A DNA stretch of 64,000 nucleotides from positions 62,001 through 126,000 of the forward strand of contig JAXMDA010000002.1 in assembly GCA_046349085.1 (NCBI GenBank). Direction: 5' to 3'. Both the position numbers and the translations under genes were made by a program. The DNA comes from JAJXWB01 sp046349085. Lineage in GTDB: Bacteria > Pseudomonadota > Alphaproteobacteria > Rhizobiales > Beijerinckiaceae. Shown here in pieces: positions 24,663-33,180 of this stretch. The first letter of the stretch is position 1. Every line of letters begins with the position of its first letter. The notes beneath the pieces are model-generated. The model was not told where the DNA came from. It did not search any database and worked only from the letters and a program-made list of their open reading frames with translations.

Positions 24663-25097
24663 ATGAAACGCGCGGACTTCAGATTCTTTTTTCCCTTCCG
24701 CGTGCGTTATTCCGAGGTCGACGGGCAGAGCGTCGTCTTCAACGCGCATTATCTGACCTATTACGATACTGCCATCACCGAGTTCTTCCGCTGGCTCGGC
24801 TACGATTACGCGGCCGAGGTGAAGGCGACGGGCGTCGATTTCCACACGGTGAAATCGCTCGTCGAATACAAGGCGCCGATCCGCTTCGACGAGGAGATCG
24901 AGGTTGGCGTGCGCGTCGGCGCCATCGGCAATTCCAGCCTGCGGTTCGATCTCGCAATTTTCGGGAAGGGCTCCGAGGATCTGCGCGCCGCCGGCGAAAT
25001 CGTCTGGGTCTATACGGATCAGGCGACGCACAAGACCGTGCGCGTGCCGGATTCGATGCGCAGGATGCTTGCCCGCGGCGAAAAGGAACATGCATAG
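24663..25097 (+). CDS. Acyl-CoA thioesterase, 4HBT hotdog family
   Basis: A 144-residue hotdog-fold thioesterase of the YbgC/4-hydroxybenzoyl-CoA thioesterase type. The active-site segment is RYSEVDGQSVVFNAHYLTYY, with the Asp and following pattern of the family (the usual Asp-x-x-G-x-V/I-y-x-x-x-Y), and VEYKAPIRFDEEIEVGVRV follows. AGGGCAGGA precedes the ATG. The family name suggests a link with the 4-hydroxybenzoate cluster, but it is 7 kb away and most members act on other acyl-CoAs, so specificity is open. Confidence 0.85.
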   Translation: MKRADFRFFFPFRVRYSEVDGQSVVFNAHYLTYYDTAITEFFRWLGYDYAAEVKATGVDFHTVKSLVEYKAPIRFDEEIEVGVRVGAIGNSSLRFDLAIFGKGSEDLRAAGEIVWVYTDQATHKTVRVPDSMRRMLARGEKEHA

Positions 25098-25139
25098 CCG
25101 GGCCGCGCTTCTGGAATTCACGCGGCCCGGACGAACGAG

Positions 25140-25442
25140 TCAGTGCGGAAGCTTGTCGGCCAGGATGTCCAGCTTGTGGATTTCCGGCTTGCTCGTGAAC
25201 AGGTCCGGCGCCTGTTTCATCAGGGCGTCGGCGACCTTGCCCTTGAGATGCGCGTCGCGCCCCGTCTCGTCGTTGAAAGCGTCGAAAATTCCGAAGGTCG
25301 TCGGCCCCATCTTCATCGCGAACCAGGCGGTGGTCTTGGGCTCCGCCTCCACCATCTGCTGGGCGTCTTTCAGGAAGGCGGCTACCTGCTGCTCTTTGCC
25401 GGGCTTGGCTTCGAGCTGGACGTAGAGAGCCGTGCGGGTCAT
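25140..25442 (-). CDS. Antibiotic biosynthesis monooxygenase-like (YgiN type) protein
   Basis: A 100-residue dimeric alpha/beta barrel (ABM) protein: MTRTALYVQLEAKPGKEQQV at the start, then TTAWFAMKMGPTTFGIFDAF and ALMKQAPDLFTSKPEIHKL. The family includes quinol monooxygenases and small heme-degrading proteins. There are no cofactor ligands that would separate these. The start at 25442 is preceded by AAGGGAG. A short hairpin (GCCGCCT/AGGCGGC, 25468-25486) lies in its leader. The gene is downstream of guaB but with its own spacing, so co-transcription is uncertain. Confidence 0.75.
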   Translation of the reverse strand: MTRTALYVQLEAKPGKEQQVAAFLKDAQQMVEAEPKTTAWFAMKMGPTTFGIFDAFNDETGRDAHLKGKVADALMKQAPDLFTSKPEIHKLDILADKLPH

Positions 25443-25542
25443 GGGTTTCTCCCTTGTGACCAGCCCCGCCGCCTCAACTAGGCGGCGCCCAGGCCATTCC
25501 AAGCGCCGCTTCGATCACAATTTTCCCGCGTTGCGAAAGGCC

Positions 25543-27039
25543 TTACATGCCCGTCGGATAGTTGGGGCTTTCGCGCGTGATCGCGACATCATGCACGTGG
25601 CTTTCGCGCAGGCCCGCGCCGGTGATGCGCACGAAGCTCGCGCGCTTCTGGAATTCGCCGATCGTGGGCGCTCCGACGTAGCCCATCGCCGCCCGAAGCC
25701 CTCCCGCGAGCTGATGCAGGATCGGCCCGACCGGACCGCGATAGGGCACCTGTCCCTCGATGCCTTCCGGCACCAGCTTCATCTCGTCCTTGATGTCCTG
25801 CTGGAAATAGCGGTCGGCCGACCCGCGCGCCATCGCGCCGACCGAACCCATGCCGCGATAGGCCTTGAACGAGCGGCCCTGATAAAGGAACGTCTCGCCC
25901 GGGCTTTCCTCGGTGCCCGCGAGCAGCGAGCCGATCATCACGCAATCCGCGCCGGCGGCGATCGCCTTGGCGAGATCGCCCGAATATTTGATGCCGCCAT
26001 CGGCGATGACGGGCACATCGGCTTTCCGCGCGACTTCCGCCGCGTCCATGATCGCGGTGAGCTGCGGCACGCCGACGCCCGCGACGATGCGCGTCGTGCA
26101 GATCGAGCCCGGCCCGATGCCGATCTTGATCGCATCCGCGCCGGCGTCGATCAGCGCCTTGGCGCCCTCGCTGGTCGCGATATTGCCGGCCAGCACCGAA
26201 ACCTTGTTCGATACGCGCTTGATGCGCGCCACCTGGTCGAGGACGCTCTGCGAATGGCCATGCGCGGTGTCGACCACGATACAGTCGACGCCGGCGTCCA
26301 TCAGCATCAGCGCGCGCTCGTAGCCCTTGTCGCCGACGGTGGAGGCGGCCGCCACGCGCAGCCGGCCTTCGGCGTCCTTGCAGGCGTTGGGATGCAGCGT
26401 CGCCTTCTCGATGTCCTTCACGGTGATGAGGCCGACGCACTTGTAGTCTTCGTCCACCACCAGCAGCTTCTCGATGCGGTTCTGATGCAGCAGGCGGCGC
26501 GCTTCTTCCTTCGCGACGCCTTCCTGCACGGTGATCAGCTTGCGCGTCATCAGTTCGGACACGGGCTGCGCCGGCTTGTCGGCGAAGCGCACGTCGCGGT
26601 TGGTGAGAATGCCGCAGAGCTTGCCGGGCTTGTCGCCCGGCCCCCGCTCGACGACCGGAATGCCCGAGATCGAATAGCGCGCCATGATGGCGAGCGCGTC
26701 CGCCAGCGTCTGGTCGGGAAAGATGGTGATCGGGTTGACGACCATGCCGCTTTCGTAGCGCTTCACCTTGCGGACTTCCTCGGCCTGCTCTTCGGGCTCG
26801 AGGTTGCGGTGAATGACGCCCAGCCCGCCGGCCTGCGCCATGGCGATGGCCAGGCGCGCTTCCGTCACCGTGTCCATGGCGGACGAGATGATCGGCAGAT
26901 TGAGCGAAATGCTGCGCGTCAGCCGCGAGCGGATGTCGACGCCGGTCGGCATGATCTCGGAATGGCCGGGGCGCAGCAGAACGTCGTCGAAGGTAAGGGC
27001 CTCGACGAGCAGGGGGCGGGGGGTGTTCGGCATGGCCAA
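25543..27039 (-). CDS. guaB: Inosine-5'-monophosphate dehydrogenase
   Basis: A 498-residue enzyme oxidising IMP to XMP with NAD, the committed step of GMP synthesis. The barrel begins LTFDDVLLRPGHSEIMPTGV. Two CBS domains occupy about residues 95-205 (ISGIPVVERG, IEKLLVVDED). The catalytic cysteine is in GPGSICTTRIVAGVG, and the flap motifs YRGMGSVGAM and DRYFQQD follow. Length is normal. Starts at 27039 or two codons later are both possible. It is divergent from the MFS exporter. Confidence 0.96.
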   Translation of the reverse strand: MAMPNTPRPLLVEALTFDDVLLRPGHSEIMPTGVDIRSRLTRSISLNLPIISSAMDTVTEARLAIAMAQAGGLGVIHRNLEPEEQAEEVRKVKRYESGMVVNPITIFPDQTLADALAIMARYSISGIPVVERGPGDKPGKLCGILTNRDVRFADKPAQPVSELMTRKLITVQEGVAKEEARRLLHQNRIEKLLVVDEDYKCVGLITVKDIEKATLHPNACKDAEGRLRVAAASTVGDKGYERALMLMDAGVDCIVVDTAHGHSQSVLDQVARIKRVSNKVSVLAGNIATSEGAKALIDAGADAIKIGIGPGSICTTRIVAGVGVPQLTAIMDAAEVARKADVPVIADGGIKYSGDLAKAIAAGADCVMIGSLLAGTEESPGETFLYQGRSFKAYRGMGSVGAMARGSADRYFQQDIKDEMKLVPEGIEGQVPYRGPVGPILHQLAGGLRAAMGYVGAPTIGEFQKRASFVRITGAGLRESHVHDVAITRESPNYPTGM

Positions 27040-27288
27040 CTCCGGAAAAAGCGAAAAGCGGCGGAATCGGCGCCGCCACCCATGGGTTGGCGGGTGCTCT
27101 TAGCATGAGTAAAGCGGCAGGCAAACCGCCGCCGGAGCAGCGCAGCCTTGCCGTGTGGATAAGGCCCGCCGCCTCGCAGTTGCGGCGCTGACGCCCTAGA
27201 ATGGGCGGATGACGACGGCAATCGAGCGGATGCGACACCTGCGGGATGATGGATTGGCGCGGCTGGACATCCTGAGACCTGGCGTCGC

Positions 27289-28695
27289 GTGAGCGGGGCC
27301 GAGGCAAATAAATCCTGGTCCATGGTTACGCCGCTGGTCGTGGCCACGGCGCTGTTCATGGAGAACCTCGACTCGACGGTCATCTCGACCTCGTTGCCGG
27401 CGATCGCCGCCGATCTCCGGGAGGACCCGGTCGCGCTGAAGCTCGCGCTGACCGCCTATCTTCTGTCGCTTGCCATCTTCATCCCCGCATCCGGCTGGAC
27501 GGCCGACCGTTTCGGCGCGCGAAAAGTGTTTCGCGCCGCGATTCTTGTCTTTGCATTGGGCTCTATCCTGTGCGGGCTTTCTTCGACCCTGCCGCAATTC
27601 GTGGCCGCGCGGATCGTTCAGGGTATGGGCGGCGCCATGATGACGCCGGTCGGCCGTCTCGTTCTGATGCGCTCCGTGCCGCGCTCCGAGATCGTGCGGG
27701 CGCTCGCCTGGCTGACGGTGCCCGCGCTGGTCGGACCTGTCATCGGGCCGCCGCTCGGCGGCTTCATCACCACCTATTTCCACTGGCGCTGGATCTTCTG
27801 GATCAACATTCCGATCAGTATTCTGGGCGTCGTGCTCGCCACGATCTTCATTACGGACGTGCGTGAGGAAGACACGCCGCCGCTCGACCTCGCCGGATTC
27901 GTGCTGATCGGCGTGGCGCTGTCCTGCCTGATCTTCGGCTTCTCCGCGCTCGGCCGCGGCGTCGTCGCGGGCCCTGTCGATGCGGCGTTGATCCTTGTCG
28001 GATTCGCCAGCCTCGCGCTCTACGTGCGTCACGCGCTGACGACGCCGCATCCGATCCTCGATCTCCGGCTGCTGGCGCTGCCCACATTTCGCGCGAGCGT
28101 CGGCGGCGGCTTCCTGTTCCGGCTCGGCCTCGGCGCCACGCCATTTCTTCTGCCGCTGCTGTTCCAGATGGGCTTCGGCCTCACGCCCTTTCAGTCGGGC
28201 GCGCTGACATTCGTCTCAACGCTCGGGGCCATGGCGATGAAGCCGACGGCGGGCCCGATCCTCAAGCGATTCGGATTCCGCAACGTCCTGGCGACGAACG
28301 CCCTGATCTCGACCGGCTTTTTCCTGGTCAATTGCCTGTTCACGGCGGCGACGCCGCATGCCGTCATCATCGCGGTCCTGCTGGCCGGCGGCTTTTTCCG
28401 CTCGCTGCAATTCACCGCCATCAATGCGGTGGCCTATGCCGAGGTCGACGACCGGCGCATGAGCCATGCGACCAGCCTTGCCGCCGTGGGGCAGCAATTG
28501 TCGCTGTCGGTCGGCGTGACGCTCGGCGCCGGCGTGCTGGAGCTGGCGCGCGCCCGGCACGGCGCCGGGTCGGCGCTCGAGGTTGGCGATTTCGCGCCGG
28601 CTTTCCTCGTCGTCGGCCTGGTCTCGGCCGCCTCCATCCTGTTCTTTGCGCGCTTGGCGCCGGACGCCGGCTCGGAAATTTCGGGCCGGCGCTGA
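27289..28695 (+). CDS. MFS multidrug exporter, DHA2 (EmrB/QacA) family
   Basis: A 468-residue inner-membrane protein with about 14 hydrophobic segments. The family signatures are LFMENLDSTVISTSLPAIA in helix 1, WTADRFGARKVF in the first loop and GRLVLMRSVPRSE later. The GTG at 27289 overlaps by 4 bases the stop of a 27-codon open frame (27209-27292, ATG start), which might be a coupling leader. An ATG at 27322 is an alternative start without a good ribosome site. It probably exports drugs or toxic organics by proton exchange. No adjacent regulator or membrane-fusion gene is seen, so the substrate is unknown. Confidence 0.88.
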   Translation: MSGAEANKSWSMVTPLVVATALFMENLDSTVISTSLPAIAADLREDPVALKLALTAYLLSLAIFIPASGWTADRFGARKVFRAAILVFALGSILCGLSSTLPQFVAARIVQGMGGAMMTPVGRLVLMRSVPRSEIVRALAWLTVPALVGPVIGPPLGGFITTYFHWRWIFWINIPISILGVVLATIFITDVREEDTPPLDLAGFVLIGVALSCLIFGFSALGRGVVAGPVDAALILVGFASLALYVRHALTTPHPILDLRLLALPTFRASVGGGFLFRLGLGATPFLLPLLFQMGFGLTPFQSGALTFVSTLGAMAMKPTAGPILKRFGFRNVLATNALISTGFFLVNCLFTAATPHAVIIAVLLAGGFFRSLQFTAINAVAYAEVDDRRMSHATSLAAVGQQLSLSVGVTLGAGVLELARARHGAGSALEVGDFAPAFLVVGLVSAASILFFARLAPDAGSEISGRR

Positions 28696-28813
28696 GCGCC
28701 AATGTGGCCTGAGTTTCCATCCCTTCCTCGCCCATTGTCGAAGGCTGCGGCCCTTGCCGCCCGGCCTCATTCGTGGCTTGCTTTCCGTCAATCGGGAGAG
28801 GTCGGGGAGAGTG

Positions 28814-29611
28814 ATGGGCGAGTCGGGAGCGGAGGTCGCCGGCGGTGTCGGCCGGGCGCGGGGCGCTCGGCTCGAAATTCGCCAGCTCAAGCGCGACGAC
28901 CTGATCGAATGCCTCCTGCAGGGCTGGCGGGATTTCGCCGCCGCGCCGCTCTACGGCCTGTTCTTCGGCGGCATCTACGCGCTTGGCGGCATGTTGCTGC
29001 TCGCGCTGTTTCTGGCGCTGCGCCTGCCGTGGATCGGCTACCCGCTGACCATGGGATTTGCGCTGATCGTGCCCTTTGTCGCGGCCGGAACCTATGAGGT
29101 CTCGCGCACGCTCGAGCGCAACGAGCCCCTGGGCTGGAGCAAGGTCCTGGGGGCCGTCTGGGGGCGTTCGGGCAAGGATCTCGGCTGGATGGCGCTGGTT
29201 ACCGTATTTGCGCTCATCATCTGGGTCGATTTCGCGATCTTCTTGTTCCTGATGTTCTACGGCCTGCACATTCCGACGGTTTACGAGCTTGTCGTCGCCG
29301 TGCTGTCGACCGGCAAAGGCGTGCTTTTCGCCGTCGCCGGCAATCTGCTCGGCGCCGTCATCGCCATGTTCGTCTTCTCAATCACGGTGGTGTCGTTTCC
29401 GCTGCTGGTCGATCGCGACGTCGATTTCGTCACCGCCATGCTGACCAGCATCCGCTGCGTCCTCGGAAACCCCGCGCAGATGATCGCCTGGGCGCTGCTG
29501 ATCGCGCTTTTCCTCGGCGTATCCATCCTGTCGGGCTTTGTCGGGCTGTTCATCACGCTGCCCGTGCTGGGACATGCGAGCTGGCATCTCTACCGCAAGC
29601 TCATCGTGTAG
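28814..29611 (+). CDS. DUF2189 family membrane protein
   Basis: A 265-residue protein with a short charged N-terminus and about six membrane helices, beginning after LIECLLQGWRDFAAAPLYGL. The pattern of that opening, RTLERNEPLGWSKVLGAV, and FPLLVDRDVDFVTAMLTSIR is the one I associate with DUF2189. Function unknown. The ATG at 28814 follows GGGGAGAG; a GTG one codon earlier is equally near. The next gene starts 5 bases after its stop, so they may be co-transcribed. Confidence 0.8.
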   Translation: MGESGAEVAGGVGRARGARLEIRQLKRDDLIECLLQGWRDFAAAPLYGLFFGGIYALGGMLLLALFLALRLPWIGYPLTMGFALIVPFVAAGTYEVSRTLERNEPLGWSKVLGAVWGRSGKDLGWMALVTVFALIIWVDFAIFLFLMFYGLHIPTVYELVVAVLSTGKGVLFAVAGNLLGAVIAMFVFSITVVSFPLLVDRDVDFVTAMLTSIRCVLGNPAQMIAWALLIALFLGVSILSGFVGLFITLPVLGHASWHLYRKLIV

Positions 29612-29615
29612 CGCG

Positions 29616-30314
29616 TTGCGCGTCAGGTTCATACAGACCTCCGACGCTGTTCGATACGCGCCGATGCTCGACGTCACGTCCGTGAGCGTACGGGCGTTCT
29701 GCGCGCTCAACGGCTACGAATACGAGTCGTTTCGCGGCCTGAAATTCGGCCGCCGTCCGCAGGATGCGACCTACAACCGCATCGCGCTGCTCAACGAAGC
29801 CATCGACGCCGGGTTCGACGGCTGGCTCGCCTTTCTCGACACCGACGCATTCATCGTCGACCTTCGGTTCGATCTCGACGCCTACCTGCGTCGTCATGAC
29901 GACCGCGCGTTGGTGCTGCGTCCGTCCGCGCCGGGCGCGCAGGACGCCTGGCGGGTGAATGCCGGCGTTCTGTTCGTCAACGCCCGCCACCCGCTCGCCG
30001 TCCGCGCCATGCGCGCCTGGCGGCGCCTGATGAGCGTGGCGCGGATGGCCGGCCAATTGGCCCTGCCGCCGCGCTACGCGCTGATCGACGACCAGAAGCT
30101 GCTGCAATTCCACCTGATGCTGAACCCGGCGTTGCGGCGGGCGACGCACTATGAGGATCCGTTGCTGATCAACGGCGCCGAAGCCAGCTTCATCGCCCAC
30201 TATCTGCTGTCTGATGTGCCCGACCTCGACATGCGTGTCGCCATGATCGCGGCCCGCATTGGCAGGGCGTTCGCAGACGCGGGGCTCGACCCGGCGCCTT
30301 GGCGCGTCGCCTAG
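29616..30314 (+). CDS. GT-A fold glycosyltransferase-like protein
   Basis: A 232-residue protein that looks like a small nucleotide-sugar transferase. From the TTG at 29616 it starts MRVRFIQTSDAVRYAPMLD, whose first strand suits the fold; an ATG at 29664 would remove it. The DXD-type metal motif is in WLAFLDTDAFIVDL (about residues 71-84), followed by WRVNAGVLFVNARHPLA, similar to GMA12/MNN10-type or related families. There is no signal peptide. The donor and acceptor are unknown. It follows the DUF2189 gene by 5 bases and converges with the anti-sigma gene. Confidence 0.6.
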   Translation: MRVRFIQTSDAVRYAPMLDVTSVSVRAFCALNGYEYESFRGLKFGRRPQDATYNRIALLNEAIDAGFDGWLAFLDTDAFIVDLRFDLDAYLRRHDDRALVLRPSAPGAQDAWRVNAGVLFVNARHPLAVRAMRAWRRLMSVARMAGQLALPPRYALIDDQKLLQFHLMLNPALRRATHYEDPLLINGAEASFIAHYLLSDVPDLDMRVAMIAARIGRAFADAGLDPAPWRVA

Positions 30315-30316
30315 TT

Positions 30317-31072
30317 TCACGTCCCTGCCGCGACGGCCTTCCGGAATGCATCGGCGAAGGCGGCGAGTTCGGCCGCCTCGGCGTCGGATGTTGCGACGTA
30401 GCTTGCGCCGCCGGCGCTCCAGCCAAACAGCGCATGGCCATCAATGGCGCCGCGGAACGTCGCGCCAAGACGCCGCGCAGCGGCGTCCGGCAGGCGCGTC
30501 ACGCTGATCGTGTGCTTTCCGGAGCGATAGACGAGTGTCGGCGCGGGTTCGCCGCCGACCATGTCGATCCGGCCGCCCTCGAGTTCAAATCCTTGCGCCG
30601 ACAGATCCGGCGTAACGGGTGCGACGGAAATCTTTCCGGCGAACCAGGGCTTCACCGTATGCCGATCGCTGGAAACGACATCGACGGGGCGAGTCGAGAT
30701 CATGCCGCGCAAATGACCAGCAAGAACTTCGCGATCGAAGTTTTCGCGGGGCGCCGACGTGTAGCCGATCGCAAGGCCAATCCCGAGCGCTGCGACGCTC
30801 GCCGCCATCGCGCGCCAGTTGGTTGTGGGCGCGCGGCGCGCCGAAACGACCGTCGCCCGGTCGCCCGCCATCGCCGCGATCTTCGCGCGCAGTTCCTGCG
30901 GCGCGCGCGCAGCCGGCATGGCGCGCATGGCGGCGCGCAATGTTTGCAATTCGCCATAGGCGCGCGCCAGTTCCGGCTCGTGCGCCAGTCTCTGCTCAAA
31001 GGCGGCAAACGAAGGCCCGTCCATTTCGCCGTCGAGCGCGGCCTGCGCGAGAAGGCGATCCGTCTCGTTCAT
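30317..31072 (-). CDS. Anti-sigma factor, single-pass membrane protein
   Basis: A 251-residue partner of the ECF sigma factor. Residues 1-60 are helical and resemble anti-sigma domains (MNETDRLLAQAALDGEMDG, FEQRLAHEPELARAYGELQ). A single membrane segment (AMAASVAALGIGLAIGYTS) follows near residue 95. The periplasmic part, about 140 residues, includes VVSSDRHTVKPWFAGKIS and GGEPAPTLVYRSGKHTISV. No Zn-binding HxxxCxxC motif is evident, so this is not a ZAS-type sensor. The start overlaps the sigma gene stop by 4 bases. The periplasmic domain presumably senses an envelope signal. Confidence 0.8.
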   Translation of the reverse strand: MNETDRLLAQAALDGEMDGPSFAAFEQRLAHEPELARAYGELQTLRAAMRAMPAARAPQELRAKIAAMAGDRATVVSARRAPTTNWRAMAASVAALGIGLAIGYTSAPRENFDREVLAGHLRGMISTRPVDVVSSDRHTVKPWFAGKISVAPVTPDLSAQGFELEGGRIDMVGGEPAPTLVYRSGKHTISVTRLPDAAARRLGATFRGAIDGHALFGWSAGGASYVATSDAEAAELAAFADAFRKAVAAGT

Positions 31073-31584
31073 GGCTCCCTCTCTTTCAACGCTGCGGCCA
31101 GCAGCGCGCGGGCGCGCGCGAGCCGCGACATCACCGTGCCGACCGGAGCGCCCGTCGCCTCCGCGATTTCGCGATAGCTCAGTTCGCTGAATTCGCGCAT
31201 CGCCAGTGTCTCCCGGAACACGAGCGGCAGCGCGTCTATCGCCCGCTCGAGCGTCGCAGCGTCGGCGCGCGCGATCATTACGCATTCCGCCGAGGGCGCG
31301 TCGTCTGGCAGGTCGATCTGCGCGTCCTCCGCGACAACGATGTTCTTTGGTCGGTTGCGCGACATCCAGGTATAGGCGGCATTGCGCACGACGGTCATGA
31401 ACCAGGCGCGCGGATTGGCGGTGTGCGCGCGTTCGATTGCCGCAATCGCGCGGAGACAGGCCTCCTGCACGACGTCCTGCGCGTCGGTTCCGTTGCCGGT
31501 CAACCAACGTGCGAGCCCGTAGGCGTCGTCGAGAAGCGGCATGATTTGCTCTGCAAATAGGCGTTGCGCGCTCTCGCTTGTCAC
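31069..31584 (-). CDS. ECF-type RNA polymerase sigma factor
   Basis: A 171-residue sigma factor with region 2 (RWLTGNGTDAQDVVQEACLR, then NPRAWFMTVVRNAAYTWMS) and region 4 (LPLVFRETLAMREFSELSYR, then EIAEATGAPVGTVMSRLARA). The likely start is GTG at 31584; an ATG at 31542 is in frame but would remove helix 1. It is third in an operon after a metallophosphoesterase and a cupredoxin gene, 13 bases from the latter, and is coupled to its anti-sigma factor. It probably controls this operon and other envelope or redox genes. Confidence 0.9.
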   Translation of the reverse strand: MTSESAQRLFAEQIMPLLDDAYGLARWLTGNGTDAQDVVQEACLRAIAAIERAHTANPRAWFMTVVRNAAYTWMSRNRPKNIVVAEDAQIDLPDDAPSAECVMIARADAATLERAIDALPLVFRETLAMREFSELSYREIAEATGAPVGTVMSRLARARALLAAALKEREP

Positions 31585-31597
31585 CGATGCACCGCTC

Positions 31598-31930
31598 TCA
31601 AGGCGCGACGACGATCTTGCCTTTCATATGCGGATGCAGGCCGCAAAAGTAGGCGTATTCGCCGGCCGTCGCGAAAGTGAATTCGAACTTGTCATCAGTG
31701 TCGAGGGCCTTCGACCTGAATTCTCCGTGAGCGGCGACGATGCTGTGCGGTATGTCGTCATGATTGGCGAAGACGACTTTCGTGCCGGGCTTGATGGTCA
31801 GCGTATCCGGCGTGAAGGCGAAATTGTCGATCGTGACGGTGGCGTTGTCCGCCCGCGCCGCCGGCGCAAGAGCGAGCGAGCCGAGCGCGAGCAGCGCGCC
31901 AAACGCGAGGCGCAGGCAAATCGAGGACAT
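31598..31930 (-). CDS. Periplasmic cupredoxin (amicyanin/plastocyanin-like)
   Basis: A 110-residue exported blue-copper protein. AAGGAG lies 6 bases before the ATG at 31930 (MSSICLRLAFG), and the signal peptide probably ends at ARA. All four type 1 copper ligands are visible: His in DDIPHSIVAAH, then Cys, His and Met in YFCGLHPHMKG. It should carry single electrons or sense copper in the periplasm. It is encoded between the metallophosphoesterase and the ECF sigma gene, suggesting a role in the stress that the sigma factor answers to. Confidence 0.9.
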   Translation of the reverse strand: MSSICLRLAFGALLALGSLALAPAARADNATVTIDNFAFTPDTLTIKPGTKVVFANHDDIPHSIVAAHGEFRSKALDTDDKFEFTFATAGEYAYFCGLHPHMKGKIVVAP

Positions 31931-31941
31931 GGCGCGCTCCT

Positions 31942-32877
31942 TCAACCTGATAGCGCTGTGTCGGTGACTGCGAGATCAGTTTGTCCCTGCCGATAGACGA
32001 CGGAGCGTACGCCGAGCACGCTGCGCAATTGCCCTGCCGGAACCACCATTGGACCCGGCGAGGACGCCGTGCCGGGCGCTGGCTGCGGAAAAGCGGTCGA
32101 ACGCGCCGTGTGGAAGGTGACGTTCCCCTCGACCTTCTGCATAAGCTGGTGGATATGGCCGTTAAGGACGGTCACGGAGCCGAACCGCGTCAGTAATTTC
32201 AGCGCTTCGGTCGAATCCTGCGTGCCCCAGCCCCATTCGGGCGCGATGGTCCACAGCGGGATATGGGCGAAGACGACGATCGGCGTCGATGCGCTCTTCT
32301 CCTTGAGGTCGGCGGCGAGCCAAGCGAGCTGCTCAGGCCCGAGATTGCCCATTCCGCCACCCTTGAGATCGACAACGTTCACAAGGCCGATGAAATGCAC
32401 CCCGGCGTGATCGAAGGAGTACCACCCTGCACCCTTGGCGCCGGCGCGCGCGCCGTAGCGGTCCATGTAGGCCTTGCCGCGGTCCTCGTCGATGATGTCA
32501 TGCTCGCCGGGGACGTAATGCACATCGAGTTTCGCTGCGCCGATCAACTGGTCGGCGTCGTCGAATTCCTTGGATTTCGAGAGATGCGTGATGTCGCCGG
32601 TGTGAATCATGAAGGCCGGCCTCTCCCGCATTGCGACGATGCGGTCGATCGCTTCCTTGAGCGTCGCCGACGCGTCGGGATTGGCGGGCTTGGAAAAGCC
32701 GATGTGGCTGTCGGAAATCTGTACGAAGCTGAAGCCGGTCGGCGCCGCCTCGGCCGCGCTGATAAGGCGCGAAGCGGGCACGCCGCCCGCAACGGTCCAG
32801 AGCACCCCCGTTCCGGCCCAGGTCATGCATTCCAGCGCAAAGCGCCGCGTAAGGCACTTGTCCTTCGAAACGTCCAT
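31942..32877 (-). CDS. Exported metallophosphoesterase (calcineurin-like)
   Basis: A 311-residue binuclear-metal phosphoesterase. GGAGG sits 5 bases before the ATG at 32877. The N-terminus contains LTRRFALECMTWAG, a twin-arginine-like signal. Metal-binding motifs are in order: ISDSHIGF, IHTGDITH, VPGEHDI (where the family has GNHD), FAHIPLW and NGHIHQL. The Asn-to-Glu change in GEHD is notable but seen in other members. It acts outside the cytoplasm on an unknown phosphate ester, perhaps a cyclic nucleotide or phospholipid. It is first in the operon with cupredoxin, sigma and anti-sigma genes. Confidence 0.85.
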   Translation of the reverse strand: MDVSKDKCLTRRFALECMTWAGTGVLWTVAGGVPASRLISAAEAAPTGFSFVQISDSHIGFSKPANPDASATLKEAIDRIVAMRERPAFMIHTGDITHLSKSKEFDDADQLIGAAKLDVHYVPGEHDIIDEDRGKAYMDRYGARAGAKGAGWYSFDHAGVHFIGLVNVVDLKGGGMGNLGPEQLAWLAADLKEKSASTPIVVFAHIPLWTIAPEWGWGTQDSTEALKLLTRFGSVTVLNGHIHQLMQKVEGNVTFHTARSTAFPQPAPGTASSPGPMVVPAGQLRSVLGVRSVVYRQGQTDLAVTDTALSG

Positions 32878-32917
32878 GCTCGCCTCCATCCGCCGCTCGA
32901 TTGCGGCCGCAATGGGA

Positions 32918-32945
32918 GGACTCGGGCGATGGCGGGCTTATTCCC
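32918..32945 (-). promoter_or_regulatory. Possible ECF-type promoter of the metallophosphoesterase-sigma operon
   Basis: On the minus strand GGGAATAAG (centre about 32941) is followed 14 bases later by CGAGTCC. This resembles the GGAA-type -35 and GTC-containing -10 of ECF promoters and lies about 40 bases before the first start codon, as expected for autoregulation. The match is loose. The rest of the 303-base gap (32878-33180) up to argS contains no gene that I can see. Confidence 0.3.
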
Positions 32946-33180
32946 GGCTCCGCGAATTTTTTCTGAATCCCTCGAGCCGGGAGGCGCGAGGTTAAATCGA
33001 CAGGTTCGCGAAACGGGCGGCGGCGGCGCGACGCGCTTACTGTAGAGCTCTAGGTGTAAGTCTCGCCATTGCCAGCGTATGCCGGCCGCCGCAGACTCAA
33101 TCGTTGCGGCAGATTGAGGCGCGGGCGGAGTCGCCTTCCATCTTTGATTTTTGCCGGGCGATCCCTTAATCCGGCGCACC

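Noticed and set aside
24663..25097. Thioesterase considered as part of the 4-hydroxybenzoate pathway
   Set aside because: The family name alone suggested it; the gene is 7 kb from the cluster with no shared regulatory box, and most family members have other substrates.
25468..25486. Hairpin GCCGCCT/AGGCGGC downstream of guaB considered as its terminator
   Set aside because: No T-run follows on the minus strand, and it lies in the leader of the next gene, so termination is not supported.
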